From NCBI GenBank assembly GCA_010645155.1, contig CM021317.1:3278015-3342014 (forward strand): a DNA stretch of 64,000 nucleotides, in the 5' to 3' direction. Every line of letters starts with the position of its first letter. The first letter of the stretch is position 1. The stretch comes from Tigriopus japonicus (lineage: Eukaryota > Arthropoda > Copepoda > Harpacticoida > Harpacticidae). Under the pieces are notes generated by a model. That model searched no databases. It saw only the letters and a program-made list of their open reading frames with translations, and was not told the DNA's origin. Both the position numbers and the translations under genes were made by a program. Of this stretch, positions 24,840 through 38,400 are shown in pieces.

Positions 24840-25330
24840 CAAGCAACGAAAGAAACCGGTAACCGTCCCCGAACGACGTTGAGTCAAGAATACCAGACGC
24901 CTTTGGAAGTTCGTTTTTTTTTCAACGTCGACGGCGACGCGACCTCTCTTGGTTGGATCGCCTCCAAAGCAAGCAAGCTATGAAGCCAGCAAGCACGTGG
25001 GTTCTTATTCGTTCTTGTAGGCCAACTTTGAGAGAACACGAAGGCCAGCCCGAGAACGACGACCCTCTCGAAACAGGCCTTGTTCTTTCGTTGAAGCGGC
25101 TCAGATGCTCAGATGTACATCCGTTCGTGGATGGATTCGTGTCCCTGGTTAGCAACTTCGGCTTTGGTATATATGATCGTCCATTCTATCCTACAAGAAC
25201 CTGAAAGATCAGAACAAGAGCGGCAACGACGGCGATTGCATGACTCATGAACGATTCCAGGGAGATGGGAGGGGAGTGTTCGTTGAGATCGTTGGAATCT
25301 GTAGCATCCAACCAGACATATGACAAGGGT
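24840..25330. promoter_or_regulatory. GC-richer island, candidate promoter or 5' exon
   Basis: About 490 bp with clearly higher GC and many CG dinucleotides (for example ACGTCGACGGCGACGCGACC), against AT-rich flanks. It contains a palindromic TATA-like TATATATG near 25169. On the minus strand a possible donor CTG|GTATTC lies near 24893, so a non-coding first exon of the myosin gene is conceivable. This is inference from composition only. Confidence 0.3.
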
Positions 25331-26844
25331 GTCAAGTGTCAAGAAAAGTTTAGGGTTAGATAAAAAAACCTATGGGTTGCTTTCAACAAGTTGTTTGGAT
25401 TCAATTTTTAATGAGTTTCATGAAGAGTATGTTGGTGAGCTTTGACAAATGACGTTGGTATCATTCACTGACGACTTGGACTCATAATGGAATGTTGATT
25501 GCTTTTGTTGGGTCCAACTCTTTGAAGTTTGGCATGTTTAGATTTAGCTTTTGGTCAGAGACTGAGAGAGAAGCCAAAGCACAGTTGTTTTACTCAAACC
25601 CTTTGCCGTAAATAGAGCATGTTAAAACGACACCTAACCAAAACTGAGCTTGCCATGATATGACAAACTGAAGAAACTTTGAATTTGATTACAGTTTCAG
25701 AAAAAAAAAACACTTAAAGGAATTGTATGTCACAAATGGTCGAAATTTAAATGTTATCATTATTGTCGAAATAACTTTTAGTTTGCTCTAGCATAATTCA
25801 CGTTATGCAAAATTATTGTTCAAGGCGAATGATCGCAGTGTACTTATTTCTAGGGTAGGCAAGACAAAACTGTAAGTTTTTAGTTCAGTTGCATCAAACG
25901 AAGAAGACCAAAGTTTTTCGCAAACTAAGCGCAGAGGACAGGGTGTCTAAACAATTTCGCTACTTTTGCAACACTACATAAATACATGTAACTTTTCCTT
26001 GTTGACTACGCATATAAAACAAATATACACCAAAAACTATGTTAACATTATCAGGAAGTTGGCAAAGCTCCTTAATTAAGGTTTATGTACACTCGAATTT
26101 TATTCATAATAAAATTGAGATCAGAGTTGAGAAATATGAACCGGCTTGACCGATTATTAGAATGGCAGAGTTTGGGCACATTTGTGGGCCGTTTTCGTGA
26201 ACGGTTCTATTAAAGATGTCGATTTCATTTGGGAATTCAATCCATTCCCAAGTAAAGGGCCGTGTTTAAAAAAGGTCATAAATGTAAAGTCAATGTTAGT
26301 GTCACTTTAACTTTCTCCGCGAGTTTCCCACACATTGGGGAGATTTGAGTGGTTCGAGTTCATTTTCTTGAACAAGCCGTTCATGCCTTTCTCTACCCCA
26401 TTCAGCAATTTTCACATATCGATCCAAGTTGATTTGGCGGCTTGTGGATGCAAAGATAGAAAACCAGCCTTACGGTCAAATTCCTCTGTGGAGACCCTGT
26501 CTGAGAGCTTGACTTCTAAGTACTTGTGAAGTATTTGATAAAAGGTCTTTTGGAGCTCCTTTTGGTGTCCTGTTCCGTAATTAGATCGATTCGTGATTGA
26601 CAAGATATGTTTTTTCACAGAAAGAAAAAAAATTGGCTCCTTGGATTGTGGATGCGAGCGTCAGAGGTTTGAGCCTCGTCCGGTCATTTTGGATGCAAAG
26701 ACAAAAAATTGGCAAAAAGGATAAGCAAAATTAGGTTTCTTTTACAATTTTGTTCAGGCTAACAAAGGTCAGGATTGAGATAACCGATAACGAACGCCAA
26801 TTAACACCTGAATTGTAGTGACGTATTTCGACTTCTTGATTACA
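25331..26844. other. Non-coding spacer
   Basis: AT-rich, with no frame of note and no element ends recognised. Confidence 0.45.
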
Positions 26845-27090
26845 GTTTAAAAGGACAGGTTGTGATGAAATTTTTGAAAAGGCCTAAAGAAGGACCAATT
26901 TGGCAACACTTGGACTAGTTCGATTTCGAACTCTATCAGTAGTTACACTTATGGATTTCGGCAGTGCTGCCATATTTTATGGCAGACAAGGTCTATTGCC
27001 TGTTGAAAAGTTTAGTTGTGGTCAGCTTTTTGACTTTAAAACCCAAAATGGGAAAACTCTGCTAAAAATCCAACTCAAAACACATCAGTA
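26845..27090 (+). repeat. Dispersed repeat related to the hAT MITE interior, copy 2
   Basis: Nearly collinear with 18725-18985, with a small deletion after CACTTATGGATTTCG. It lacks hAT termini. Confidence 0.7.
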
Positions 27091-27451
27091 CTGAATTGTG
27101 GGTTCTCATGAACCCCTCAGCCTGCATACTCTTGTAAATCCTTGAGGGAATAACACCCCAAATATCCGACAAAGGCTGAGGGTAAAATATACAAAATAAC
27201 TGATGATACCACCTACCCATATACGTTCATGTCTTTACATGATAATGAATAGATCCTGAAAACCCGAAACGGTGCTCATTTTGTTGGCAATGTTTTGCAC
27301 CTGATTTCATTTCAATGTGCGTCTTTAATTTTTAGGTACAAATCCATGAGATATTGCTTGACAGAATTCAGTAATGATTCTCTGAACGAAGTAGACATTT
27401 TTTTACTTTGTGTGTTGCCAAGATCAAGATATTTTTTTTGACCGTCCAGAT

Positions 27452-27707
27452 CAGGGGTTCTCAACCTATGGGTATTTACCCAAAATTGGGTAAATTTGAC
27501 TTTCTGTTGGGTAAATTTGTGTCCGGAAAAATTGGAAAAAACTTGGGTTTTTTCGACCAATATTGCACGTTTTCTTCACAGAAACAAATACAAAAGTCAC
27601 ATTAAAAAGCCCAAAAACGCTGTAATATTGGTCATTACATAGGGGGGTAAATCGGATATTTCCCTTGCCAAAATGGGTATCCCCCGGAAAAAGGTTGAGA
27701 ACCCCTG
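27452..27707. mobile_element. hAT MITE with CAGGGGTTCTCAACC ends
   Basis: A 256-bp element whose ends are CAGGGGTTCTCAACCT and its complement. The 8-bp target duplications GTCCAGAT (27444-27451) and GTCCAGCT (27708-27715) differ at one base. The CAGGGGTTCTCAACC terminus is a known, widespread hAT (Charlie-type) signature. Further inverted symmetry (GGGTATTTACCC/GGGTAAAT) lies inside. Confidence 0.85.
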
Positions 27708-29843
27708 GTCCAGCTAGTCCGAAATCTTGGCACGCTTGATTCATACATTGATGACGAAACCGTCTTGATAATGGGTGGGTCATGTTTGTGTCCCATGTTG
27801 TGGGCGTCATTGGTGATTCAGCCCCATAAAAATTAGGTCGAAATTATTCACAAAAGACGTTTCGAGCATGTAAAAACTCTTCCTCGATTATCTTTTTAAA
27901 CTTAGAAAAATAGTAAGATTTGTCAGTTTTAGAAATGGCTTGCAAAACATGAATTGGAAGAATGTGAAGCGTTTGATGACATCAAACTCTTGTGGTTAAA
28001 CCTTTTGATATCTTTGGGTGTTCTGTGTGTAAATAAAAGAAAGGTTAGAGTAAATTGGAAAGGTCAAAGAAATCTTGTTATATAACATAGAAATGAAATG
28101 AAATTGATAATAACGGATGAAACTCGGCCACAGAAAACAAATTATTCCTAGAGAACCCTCAAACGAAATGGTTTCTATTTGTCAACACTATTTGTAACAA
28201 CCGAAAACGACAACTGGAGTTTTTACTATTATATGCGCATCTTTTACCCTATTCAGCTAGTATTTTCCACAAGTACCACAATCTCAAATCTAAGAAAATA
28301 GCGAACAGCGATCTTTATTTTATCACGGAATGTACGATCCATTATTGAGCAACCTCTCATAACTTTTATTCTTCTCAAACTCTTTCTCTGAGCCTGGGCG
28401 AAGAGCTATTTTCTGAACATAAATCTATGGTTACAAAACTATCGCCATCGCCAAAACCTTGAATACTCGTTGCAACTGAAGCCGATCCCAATTGAGACGA
28501 TGGAGAGGGCGTGTTTCGCCTCAGGCAACCTCGATGACACGCCCATCTGTAATGGTTAAAGAAGAAGAACAGAAGTAATCCGAACAAGGCAACCTAAAAG
28601 CGAATGAAATACGTTATTTTGGCAACTCTATGTTTAAAATTTAGCTTTAGTGACATGTTATATTAAATAAAGCCATTAAGGAAAAAGAGTAGGCGCTTAA
28701 AAATTTTGGTGTTGGTCTATTTACCTGGCACAAGAAGGAGGTGCAAAAATTTTGGGAAAAATCAAGACTTGACTTTTTAAAACTAGCACAAGATTTTCAG
28801 GATACCCACATGACTTGCAAAAGTTGTTAAATTTTTGAAAATATCTTGGTCTTGCAATTTTATTTAATGGACCCTCGCCCTCAAATAATTGCCACCACTT
28901 TCTTGTTCTTTATTTTTTCTTCTCAAACTTTGTGGAAACACTAAGTCCAAAGTGGGACCAGTTACGCTTATGCACGCACTCTTCAAATTATAGTGGCTCA
29001 AATATTAACCCAGAAAATACGATCAAAACTGGATATAAGACTTCCTTGGAACACTCAATATCAGAATAACACTGCTGCTGACGGAAAATTAATCTTATTC
29101 CACCTTTGACCGTAGTTGTTTTCGACGATAAACTGATCGTTTGAACTTACTGTTTCCCAGAAAAACTGAATCAGATATTCTGAATTAAATTTGTCATAAA
29201 AGGTCTGATTGTAAAATAAAATAAAGTTTTCTCTGTTTCTCGATAGTTAATTTTTATTTTTATTTCCCGCAGAAGATCTAAGAACAATGAAAAAAAATCA
29301 AAATTAAAAGAACAATTAAAAACCATTAAATAAGGTCAAACGCAATGATTACGTGCTTTAAATAAAATATGTTACCAAAATGATGGTGGCTGCAACGACG
29401 GACAAAACACAATGGATTTCACATGTTCCAGCGTTCAGGAGGTTTCGAAAACTCATTTCTCACAACTCACGTGGAATGAAGTTGTTGACGAGTCAAGAGA
29501 ATGGATTAATGGATTTCAAGTTTGTAAATAAACGGGGTGGCTTATCTTTTCTCCCTCCATCAACCCTCTTTTATTGGGGATTGAGTTGTTCAAACTCACT
29601 TTCTACGTCGTCAAATGAAGTTCAAAAAGACCAGGAAGATTCTCCCTTTACTCCCTCATTTTTGTGGATGTTACTCTTTAAACTTCAGGACCCTCATAGA
29701 ATTGTCTCCAGTTTTGTGGTTTAGGCCAGGTCTTTAGATTACGCCCTTTAAATGGGTCACTAATAACCTGTCTCTTTCTGAATTCAACAATGTAATCCTT
29801 CAAGTCAATTTAGAATTTGGCAGGCCATAGTATATGGGCTAGC

Positions 29844-29985
29844 TTTGAATTATTATCAAGCTAATTATGATTGAAATACTTTACAGTGTTCTATCAAGCC
29901 CCAGCTTTCAATGGTTTGAATTATTATCAAGCTAATTATGATTGAAATACTTTACAGTGTTCTATCAAGCCCCAGCTTTCAATGG
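29844..29985. repeat. 71-bp tandem duplication
   Basis: Two apparently identical 71-bp units (TTTGAATTATTATCAAGCTA...) at 29844-29914 and 29915-29985. Near-perfect identity implies a recent duplication. Confidence 0.9.
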
Positions 29986-30112
29986 TTGAGTTCGTCTAAT
30001 TGGTTGAGGTTGAGAGGGTGGTTCCATCTTTCACAATGTCTCATCCTCCTCATCTGTGTCTCGTTTAAATGCTTCATTATGGAAAACTTTGGATCCATTG
30101 GCCTTAAGTGAG

Positions 30113-30137
30113 TGGTTGGTTGGTTGGTTGGTTGGTT
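30113..30137. repeat. (GGTT)n microsatellite
   Basis: Six GGTT units in a row. Confidence 0.9.
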
Positions 30138-33100
30138 AGTTAGGCCTCCAGTTTCCTTCCACAAAGTTTTTAAGTGAAACTTCTTGTTTCTGAAAACCAG
30201 ACTAGTGTTGGTAAAAACGAAAATGCAAACCGCAGTTTTCTGCTCTAATGCCTCAGATTAGAGGTCTCGTGCTTGTTGTCGCTCAAATATTCAGTGCATG
30301 GGTCATTTAATCCACGAAAGAACCCTCTCTTTCGCTTTGTATCCCTTGTTGTATTGGGACGATCCCCTTGGTCCAAAAAGGTCCAAAGTCAGAACAGATC
30401 TTGTCCTCTCACCTGAATTGGAGCTGAATTTGGGGTGGTATGTGGGGCTTAAACTTCGAAAGTGGGAGAATAAATGGGCTGTTTTCTCTTTTTCCAGTCA
30501 TAGTAGATGTCTTGTCCATGCTGTGAATAGTAATGGGCTCATTCCTCTTCGCTTTTGTTCGTGTCCCATGGATCTGCAGACAATTTATATGGAGATAACA
30601 CTTGCTTTCTGAACGAATGCCAGGCTATGAGTATGTACATCTTCTATGTTATTGCTTTGTTGCATGCAAGATATTTTTAGGCCAATTAACTTCCAAAATG
30701 TAATCACAATTACTTCATTTCGTAATGTAAGTGACTGAATCATCTGAAAATATTTTCTACCTAATACCAACTTAGGAGCTAATTTCATTGTGCAAGTTGC
30801 AAGCTCAAAAATTAGCACCAAATGTACACATTTTTGGCTTTGCAATGAAAACTAATTGAAAAAAAAATTGAGTGACTTCATCTTGCATCTCCAAGCTATC
30901 AATAATTATACTGCCTAAAAGTACGTAAATAATTCACATTTCTCCGAGTTCAAATGCCACTATTTTCAATTATCCTTTGTTCAAATGCAATTAATTGTAA
31001 TTAATCTGATTTCAAATGTGATTCCTAACAATATCTTTAAATCCAAATGTAATTTATAAAAACATCTTGAATGTAATTGTAATGAAATAATTGTGATCTC
31101 AATTACAATTAGATCACCAGTCCATTTTATCCCGTAAGCAATCTACCAAGAAACACTGAATCTCTGGAGTGGGGCTAATGTTGAGAATTATGAGATCCAG
31201 TAGGGTTAATAGTATTAAGTTCTTCTACAAAAGAGACCTTGCATGGATTGAGTAGAACACATATTTCAATTATCAGGTCAATCGAATGCTAGAGAGAAAA
31301 GCCATGCTTTCCTAAACGTATGTACTGGAGAGAGCGTAGAAATGAATGCGTTCACCCTTTTACCAAAACTATTACCAGAAAAGGGCTTGTTCATTCATTA
31401 TCGGTAGGATTTGCACTGAGCTTTGAAAGATTACTTTTGACTCCGACGTACGATTGAGCTGAAATATGAAATACGTATCCTAGTTAACATAGGCAAGGAC
31501 TGATTTGCAGAAGAACATAGTTGATTGGTTCCTACTGGAAATCATGATTCCTTTCGTTAGCCTGCCAGTCCAGAGAAATTCAGTGGTTCTTGAATCAACT
31601 AATGATCTCATGCAAGACCACTAATGACGATGAAAGCCTTGTAATTGGACTTGTGTGGACTCTAGCCTAATGTCTTCTCCCTATTGAATAATGAATATTC
31701 AAATGAGACATATTCCGAATGTTTCCACCACATCACGCGTGTTCCAAAACGCCAAAGTGAGCAAGTATTTGCGTGCCACCGTTTGATGCCAGTAATAAGC
31801 TCATTCTCGCCCATTGTAGTAGCCTCTGAATGCCTACCATGACCGCCATTTCTCCTCTCAAGGCAATGTACTTAAGTGGGTGGTCGTTTCAATGACATTT
31901 CGGGGGTCTTTCAAATTTGTAGTTCCACATTCCTTCGCCTAAAAAAGTATTCGTATAATGCTCAGACCAGGATGCTCTTTCTAGTGTAGACAATGTATTT
32001 TGGTCTCCAGATCAATCTGATTAGAGCACAAGGTTCTAAGGCCCTACGAGGCTTCCCTAATTGGGTTGTTGAACCTACTTTACTTGTTCTTGAGATCCTT
32101 CGTTTGGCTCGATTAGAAAGGGGAGCTCGGTGAGGATTTAATGATCAACAATGTTTTTGAGATGGACATGTTATGCTGGGAAACGATGAAAAGAAAGGAG
32201 GTTAAATAATCTTAAAATGCCTGAAGATGCTTTCCTTAGAAAAGAACTTTCACGGTACAGGTGGAGTCGAAAAAAATCTTGCGTGAATTAGTTCTTTCTC
32301 TTTTCAAGGCGAGTCTACAAATTGGATACATAAGAGTTCATGATTTCTAAAAATAGTAAATACCAATCAGAACTAACCTAAAATGAAAAATGACCCAAAA
32401 ACCTCAAATTTCTCCTTTGATTTAAAATGAATGTGCAACGCGCAAAACATTAGTTATTTAGTATAGAGGTATATTCACCTTCCTTAAGTATTAACTGACA
32501 TATACTTACTTTTCTTTGCTTTGAATAAATTATTAATATTGGTTCATAAAATGTTCCCCTATTTTTAGTTTTCTCATATACAAACTTTTTAAAAGTGAAA
32601 GATTTGTACCTTGGAAACATCTGCGATTTTCAATTAACTTGGCGCACCCTGTAATGCAAATGTTCCATTGTAGAATTGATCACAGCCCCTCAGGAAAGTA
32701 AAGCGAAGGCTAGGAACATGTTAAAGACCTTGATGGGGGAAGGGTTATTAGAAGATAGTAGTAGTGTACCTTGGTTGTTCTCGCCTCAAACAAAATAGGC
32801 GCCTTGAAGTGATGACCTTGTTTTGATACTCGGCTCTAATTGTCGCTTGACCTACATTCAATCTCTTCTACATTATCCAGCGGGGTATATTCAAGGACCA
32901 TTTGATACATGATCTTTGAGAGTAAAATGATGATGGGCATCTCTGCCAATAAGGAACTGAAAACGAAGACGTAATTATGACAGGCTCAGAAAACTACTTT
33001 CATCTTCACCACAATATTAAACCAATACTAAAGAAATTAAAGAATGGTTTCGTTACTAACGTTCCTTGTCACTTCACACTTCGAAATTTTAAGATCACCA

Positions 33101-35380
33101 CAAATGTAAGTTTTCCAAAGATTTTTTAGCTTTCCAACTTGAATAAATACACGTCCCAATTTCAAAAGAAACTATCAAATGCCATCCTGTTCATCTTTGA
33201 TTGTTCGAAACAGTTGCAAAAATGCAATTTTGACGAAGTTACTCGATTCTCCAACCTTGACACTAATAGAAAATTATCTCTTTCTCAACCATCGGAATGA
33301 TTGTGCAATGACGATACAATTGGTCTTCATCATGAACGGAAATGGGGCGCAAAACACAATCCTGGACATCGTTTTCCCCGTGATCCATCACAAAAAGCTG
33401 AGTTGTTCTTCGTAGGCCTCAAATGGATCACGTACGCATTACTTAGAATCTAACCTGGCTTTGGGTACATACATTAATAATGGAGCCAATCTTTATCCAC
33501 ACGCCTATAGTCGAGGTTAAAATATCATTTGAAATTTGGATAAAAAGACCAAGAAGTCGTGAAGAACAACTTTGATTTTGTTGTTCAAATGCAAGAGAAC
33601 AGGTGGAAAAATTATACACCTAAAACGCTTTCAGGAAACTCTTTTTTTGACACAAAAAATTCTCAGTACTTTTGGGGATCTTTTTAGATGCCTGAGATTG
33701 AATGGAACTCATGGGAAAACATGTCTTCTTTTCGACTTTCAAAGACGCATTTAAAATTGAAATTTCCTCAAAACCTTCAGTTATATTACAACTTAAGTCA
33801 AAACTGGCAAATCAAACACCAGAAACGATTTTTATATCAAAGGTGTCAAAATGGCTCAGTATTATTGTAAAAGTAAAAGTAGATCTGTAATATCACACAA
33901 AAAGTATGACACAACTTGAACTTAAATTGAGGAACAAAAAGATGGACGTGGAGCAAAAAGAGGGCCAGAGGAGTTCTTTTGGTGTGGTAACCAAACCTAA
34001 AAGCAAATAATTTGCTTCATGTAGATTTCCAATGTCTTCTTTTTTTAAGTACTTAATTGCAACAATCATCAACATACACAATGCATGCCATTGGTCATAA
34101 ATGTAATATTTTTGGAAAATCTGACCCTTGAAAACACAGGCAATTTTAAGCAAGCCTGGATAGTCTAGCCAATCTGGTCTGTGATAAACTAGGGTAATCC
34201 CTCCCATTTAAAGGGCATTTTTGTGGACGGAATAATAATGAAATGCTTTTAAAGAAACTCAGAGTTATGGCTTTCGAAGTTGAACTTTCTATTTTGACCT
34301 TTTTCGTGCATTTGTCAAGGTTCTTTCTATCGAAACAATCTAGTCACGTTATTAGGTACTTTCTTTGAAAATTCAAAGGTCATTTATTTACTGTAAATCT
34401 TGTTAATCCTTGGATCTTTGATATCTGAATTCAAACAAGGTACAATGGCCAGTACATTTAGATGGGGGTAGTAAAAAAGTATTTAAATTCAAACATCTGA
34501 ATGAAATATTGAGTTTGTGCAACAAAGAGCAAATACCCTATAGCTATGCGCAATTTGAATGGATCTGAAAGGACTCAGAGACGCTTCCTTCCTTTGCTTG
34601 ACATTTTCATTCACATGCAGCAATTTGTCATGGATCATTCCCTTTTTTGGTCAAGACTCAGGTCCCAGATACTGGCAGAAGAAACGGGGACAAAAGTGGA
34701 ACTAGGTCACAAAGTGTTTCTGCGTCTATTATAACCATCATCCAATCGAGACTGGCCATTGTGAAACTCTGAACAGCTAAAAGTCAGGGCGTACTTATTT
34801 GTTCCAAAGTGCGAAAAGGCCGGAACACTTATGCCATTATTGGAACAAGTTTGACCCTCGAGTTTCTAAGGCACCGTTTGTCTATTCAGATCTCTCTTTC
34901 GTCTCAATTCATTACATTACTTTCAGGAGATTGTAGACCTCTACTTGACAATTGCTTCACCAAGTTCCATATTTCCTGAAGTTTTTAGCACTACTTTGAC
35001 CAAGACAAAGAGTGAAAAAGTAACGCAGAATGGACAAATTGTTCAAATTTAAATAATCTCAATTGTAAACATTTAAGTTGTCCCCTTTTTATGGGTCAAA
35101 ATCTTTCTTGCACCAATCAATGCTTCATGTCATGAAATCACTTATGAAGGAAACATTTGCGCATTTTTTCGAGTTCCTAAAATTGTCAAAAATGCTTAAT
35201 CAACGAGAAGCAGATCAGCAAATGAAAAATTGTTTTAAGAAATGATTTTTTATATTTAAGAATAAAGTAACAAGAACAAAATAAAAGTAGGACAAGCCTT
35301 GCCTTCAAAACAATTGTATTGAATTCCTTATCTACAAACACCGATAAAGAAAGGAGAAACATTAGATCACTTGAAGTGTG

Positions 35381-35395
35381 CACAAAAAGGTCACT
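35381..35395 (+). promoter_or_regulatory. Conserved CACAAAAAGGTCACT motif upstream of gene copy 1
   Basis: The block sits 55-69 nt before the start codon. Equivalent blocks precede copy 2 (43706-43719, CACAAAAGGTCACT) and copy 3 (55706-55719, CACAAAAAGTCACT) at similar distances. Conservation in otherwise diverged upstream DNA suggests a core promoter (TCACT resembles an arthropod initiator) or a factor site (AGGTCA-like). No TATA box is evident. Confidence 0.4.
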
Positions 35396-35449
35396 GGAGA
35401 TAATTCATTCTGATTAGGATGAGTGTTTTCGTCGATTGAGTAATCAAAC

Positions 35450-38400
35450 ATGAGGTTGAAAATATTCGTGCTTGCCGGATGTGCAAGTTTGAGTGTATTT
35501 TCTGTATATCAATATCATCTTCGCATCACACTCAAACAAACCAACTATAACAACGACTTCTCAGTTTCGTTTTCATTTCGCTCTCCACCAATATTCAAAG
35601 ACAATTTTGATTTCGCCGATGGATCAGAATGCCAGTGCTCGAGATTTTTCAACTCGACTGAATCTTTCATCACTGAGGATGAAATCGGAACCTGTTCACG
35701 ATATACGTCGGCATTGAAATCAGGACAACGAGTTGTTAGTTACTCATTCTTTCAAGGCCACAATATTGACCCTTGGGATCGGGATTTTTTCTCCGGAATA
35801 AGGAAAGTTTTACTTTCAATGCTGTGATCATAGATGTGTTTGAGTGACCACAAAAATTGGGTAGGATACTCATCGTGCGGTAATTGCTCATGTTGTTATG
35901 GTCATTAAAAAAGAAATATCCGTTCCATCTTCCATGTCCATCTTTTTGTTTAATTAAGGTAATTGTTGAGAATTACAATAACTGATTTTAGTTCTTTGTT
36001 TCTCACAAAACTTTTTGAACGACACTTGGTACAGACCATGACCATGTTTTGTCGCCATAAAGTGAGTTGCTGTGTGCATCAGTTTCTTCCACCCTTCAGT
36101 TTGAGACTATGTGGTATACTCGAAGATGTTTTCTACTTCATTTTACAATGACCCAACTATAGTACTTGATGCTCACAAAACCTAACCTAAAGGTTATTTG
36201 CCTACTTGGTCAATAGAAACAACACTCATAACTTTGCCTCAGAAACATACCAAGTAATTGCAGCCACTGGGTGTTCGTCAATTCTTCATTTCAAATGCTT
36301 GATAAACAACAACCGTGAATAGGGAACGCGTTTGTAACTTACAAAACTGAATCTGTTCACTAGATGTTCATAAACACACACTCATTTTGTAGACTAAACC
36401 TCGAATCGATCAGAACATTTTATCCTGGATTTCGTATGAGACTGTATTATCGAATTGACAAAAACTCAGCTCTTCAAGAAGAACTCTGTGAGATTGCTTG
36501 CTCCGAAGACATCTTGGACATTTGCGACGTCAACCAACTTCTCACTTTAGGCAATGTTTCGTGAGGTTCACCAAATAACTACACAATATCAAAATGTTAG
36601 TAAACTTTGCTATGTTGGTTTTGTTTCAGATCAATTGAACCTCGGATCTGGAGATTCCTTCCCGTGCTGGATAGCCAAGTTGACCTTATTCTCTCACGTG
36701 ACCTGGATTCCGTGATCACGAGTCGAGAGCAAGCAGCCGTTATGGAATTTCTCAACAATTCCCAGAAATCATTTCATGTAATGCGGGATCATGAACAACA
36801 TAACCTTGGGATATTGGCCGGGACTTGGGCGGCCAAACTGGACATGCCTCCAATGAGAGACTTGATGAAAGCTACACTTGGTCAAATGTTGAAAAATGAA
36901 CAAGTGAACAATCCTGGAGCAAGCCAAGATACAGATCAAATAATGCTGATGAGGTAAGATGCTTATTGGCTAATTTACTTTTTGAGTACCTAAAGTTTCT
37001 TCTATGCAAATGGAGCACCAAACCATCTGCTCCATAAAACCCACCATGAACAAAGATTATCGCTTGTGTCGGTCAAGCTATGAAGAATGTTAATTGAAGG
37101 TTACAAAAATTGCCACAATTTGCCAAAACAGGGGCAAAGTCCTTTGATTTCAGATCTATCCTCAACTTTGATTTGTTACCAGAATTGCAGCTTCCATCTT
37201 AAAATGGATTTCTCTTCATAATTCGAGTCTTTTGGAGCTCAGCTACGATATTAATGTGTTCAAAAAGTAAAAAGTCACACTGATTAATCACAAATTGAGG
37301 CTAAATATTTACCAGAAGCACCCAGAAATGTTTCAATCTCAAGATGGCGCTGATTGTCATTTTTCTCTTTGATTGAAGCTTAACTTTGCTTCCTTCAGAG
37401 GACTTGCTCTGACGGCAGGCAGAGTTGTTCATTTTGAGAAAAAGAGAGGGCACCCTAGTAGGATGTGTTAAGGGCATGCTAAATCATGTAAGAGCCATCT
37501 AGGTGAAGCGAATGTTAGTTGTCTTTAAAATCCTAAATACACATGATGTACCTAAAAATGCTCGTGGGAAAAAAGCGGCAACACAGTCAAGTTGTTGGTC
37601 TTTTTTGAAGCTTCAAATGTTGGCCGTTGTTGTCGGCTCAGAAAAATTCAAGTTTAGGCGATCAGTTTAAGTAAATCATGCCAATAACGGCAAATTCAGT
37701 TATCAAGTTGCTTTTGTAAGCAATCCTCATGCAATTGCTTGTATATTTTTCGGTTCAAATATTCCCATTGGTTATATTTTTTCTCTCTTGCGGTTGTTAG
37801 TTTGTTGGACCTTTTTGAAGCCTCACGTTGATGTCACTTTTCTGTCTCAAGAGTCAAGTTGACGTTTCTTTCCCATGAGGTGCACCATCTAAATTTAGAC
37901 TAGTGCAAATGAAGGTTTTTGGGCAAAAATATATGAAGCCATTTTTGTCCAAAAATGCAAATAAACGTAATCTTAGATCAGGTTTTGTCTGATTGTGAAC
38001 GCAAATGTTTTCCCTGAAATGTTTCATTAATTCCATTTTATTGTTAGTGAAATATTGTTCTCATTTTCTGAATTTAGTGGCCATTTTGATGTATTATTGG
38101 CAATTTTCGTGTTTATGTGCCATTTGTTTGCGTATTTGCCATTTTATTTACCATTTAGGTCGTGTTCATTTGCCATTTTTTGCCTAAATGGTATGTTTCA
38201 TTTGCTAGATATCTACACCCCTAATCATCAATCATTTATTAATTAATATCTACTCAATCAAAAGTGTTGTCACATTATTACAATCCCAGATGCCTTACGT
38301 AGCTTACGTTGGCAACCGATGGCTCAATTTTCAAAATGGCCACCTTCACTACGGCCTAAATTTAAAATCTTGCAACAGCAGCCTCAGCACAGGCACGCAC

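Larger units (their letters stand above)
27716..35380. other. Long non-coding spacer between myosin side and tandem gene family
   Basis: About 7.7 kb, AT-rich, with only short frames (up to 114 codons) and no recognisable domains. It holds a 71-bp tandem duplication, a GGTT microsatellite and degenerate AATTAC-rich sequence at 30690-31120 like that in the hAT at 2583. No supported gene. Confidence 0.5.

Noticed and set aside
30298..30612. A 104-codon frame as a gene
   Set aside because: No domain, no codon bias against flanks and no splice signals.
36364..36392. An earlier acceptor at 36363 that would make intron 1 of copy 1 a GT-AG intron in frame
   Set aside because: It would add ten residues (MFINTHSFCR) that copy 2 cannot encode at the same place, and it weakens the exact 168-nt match of exon 2 between copies.
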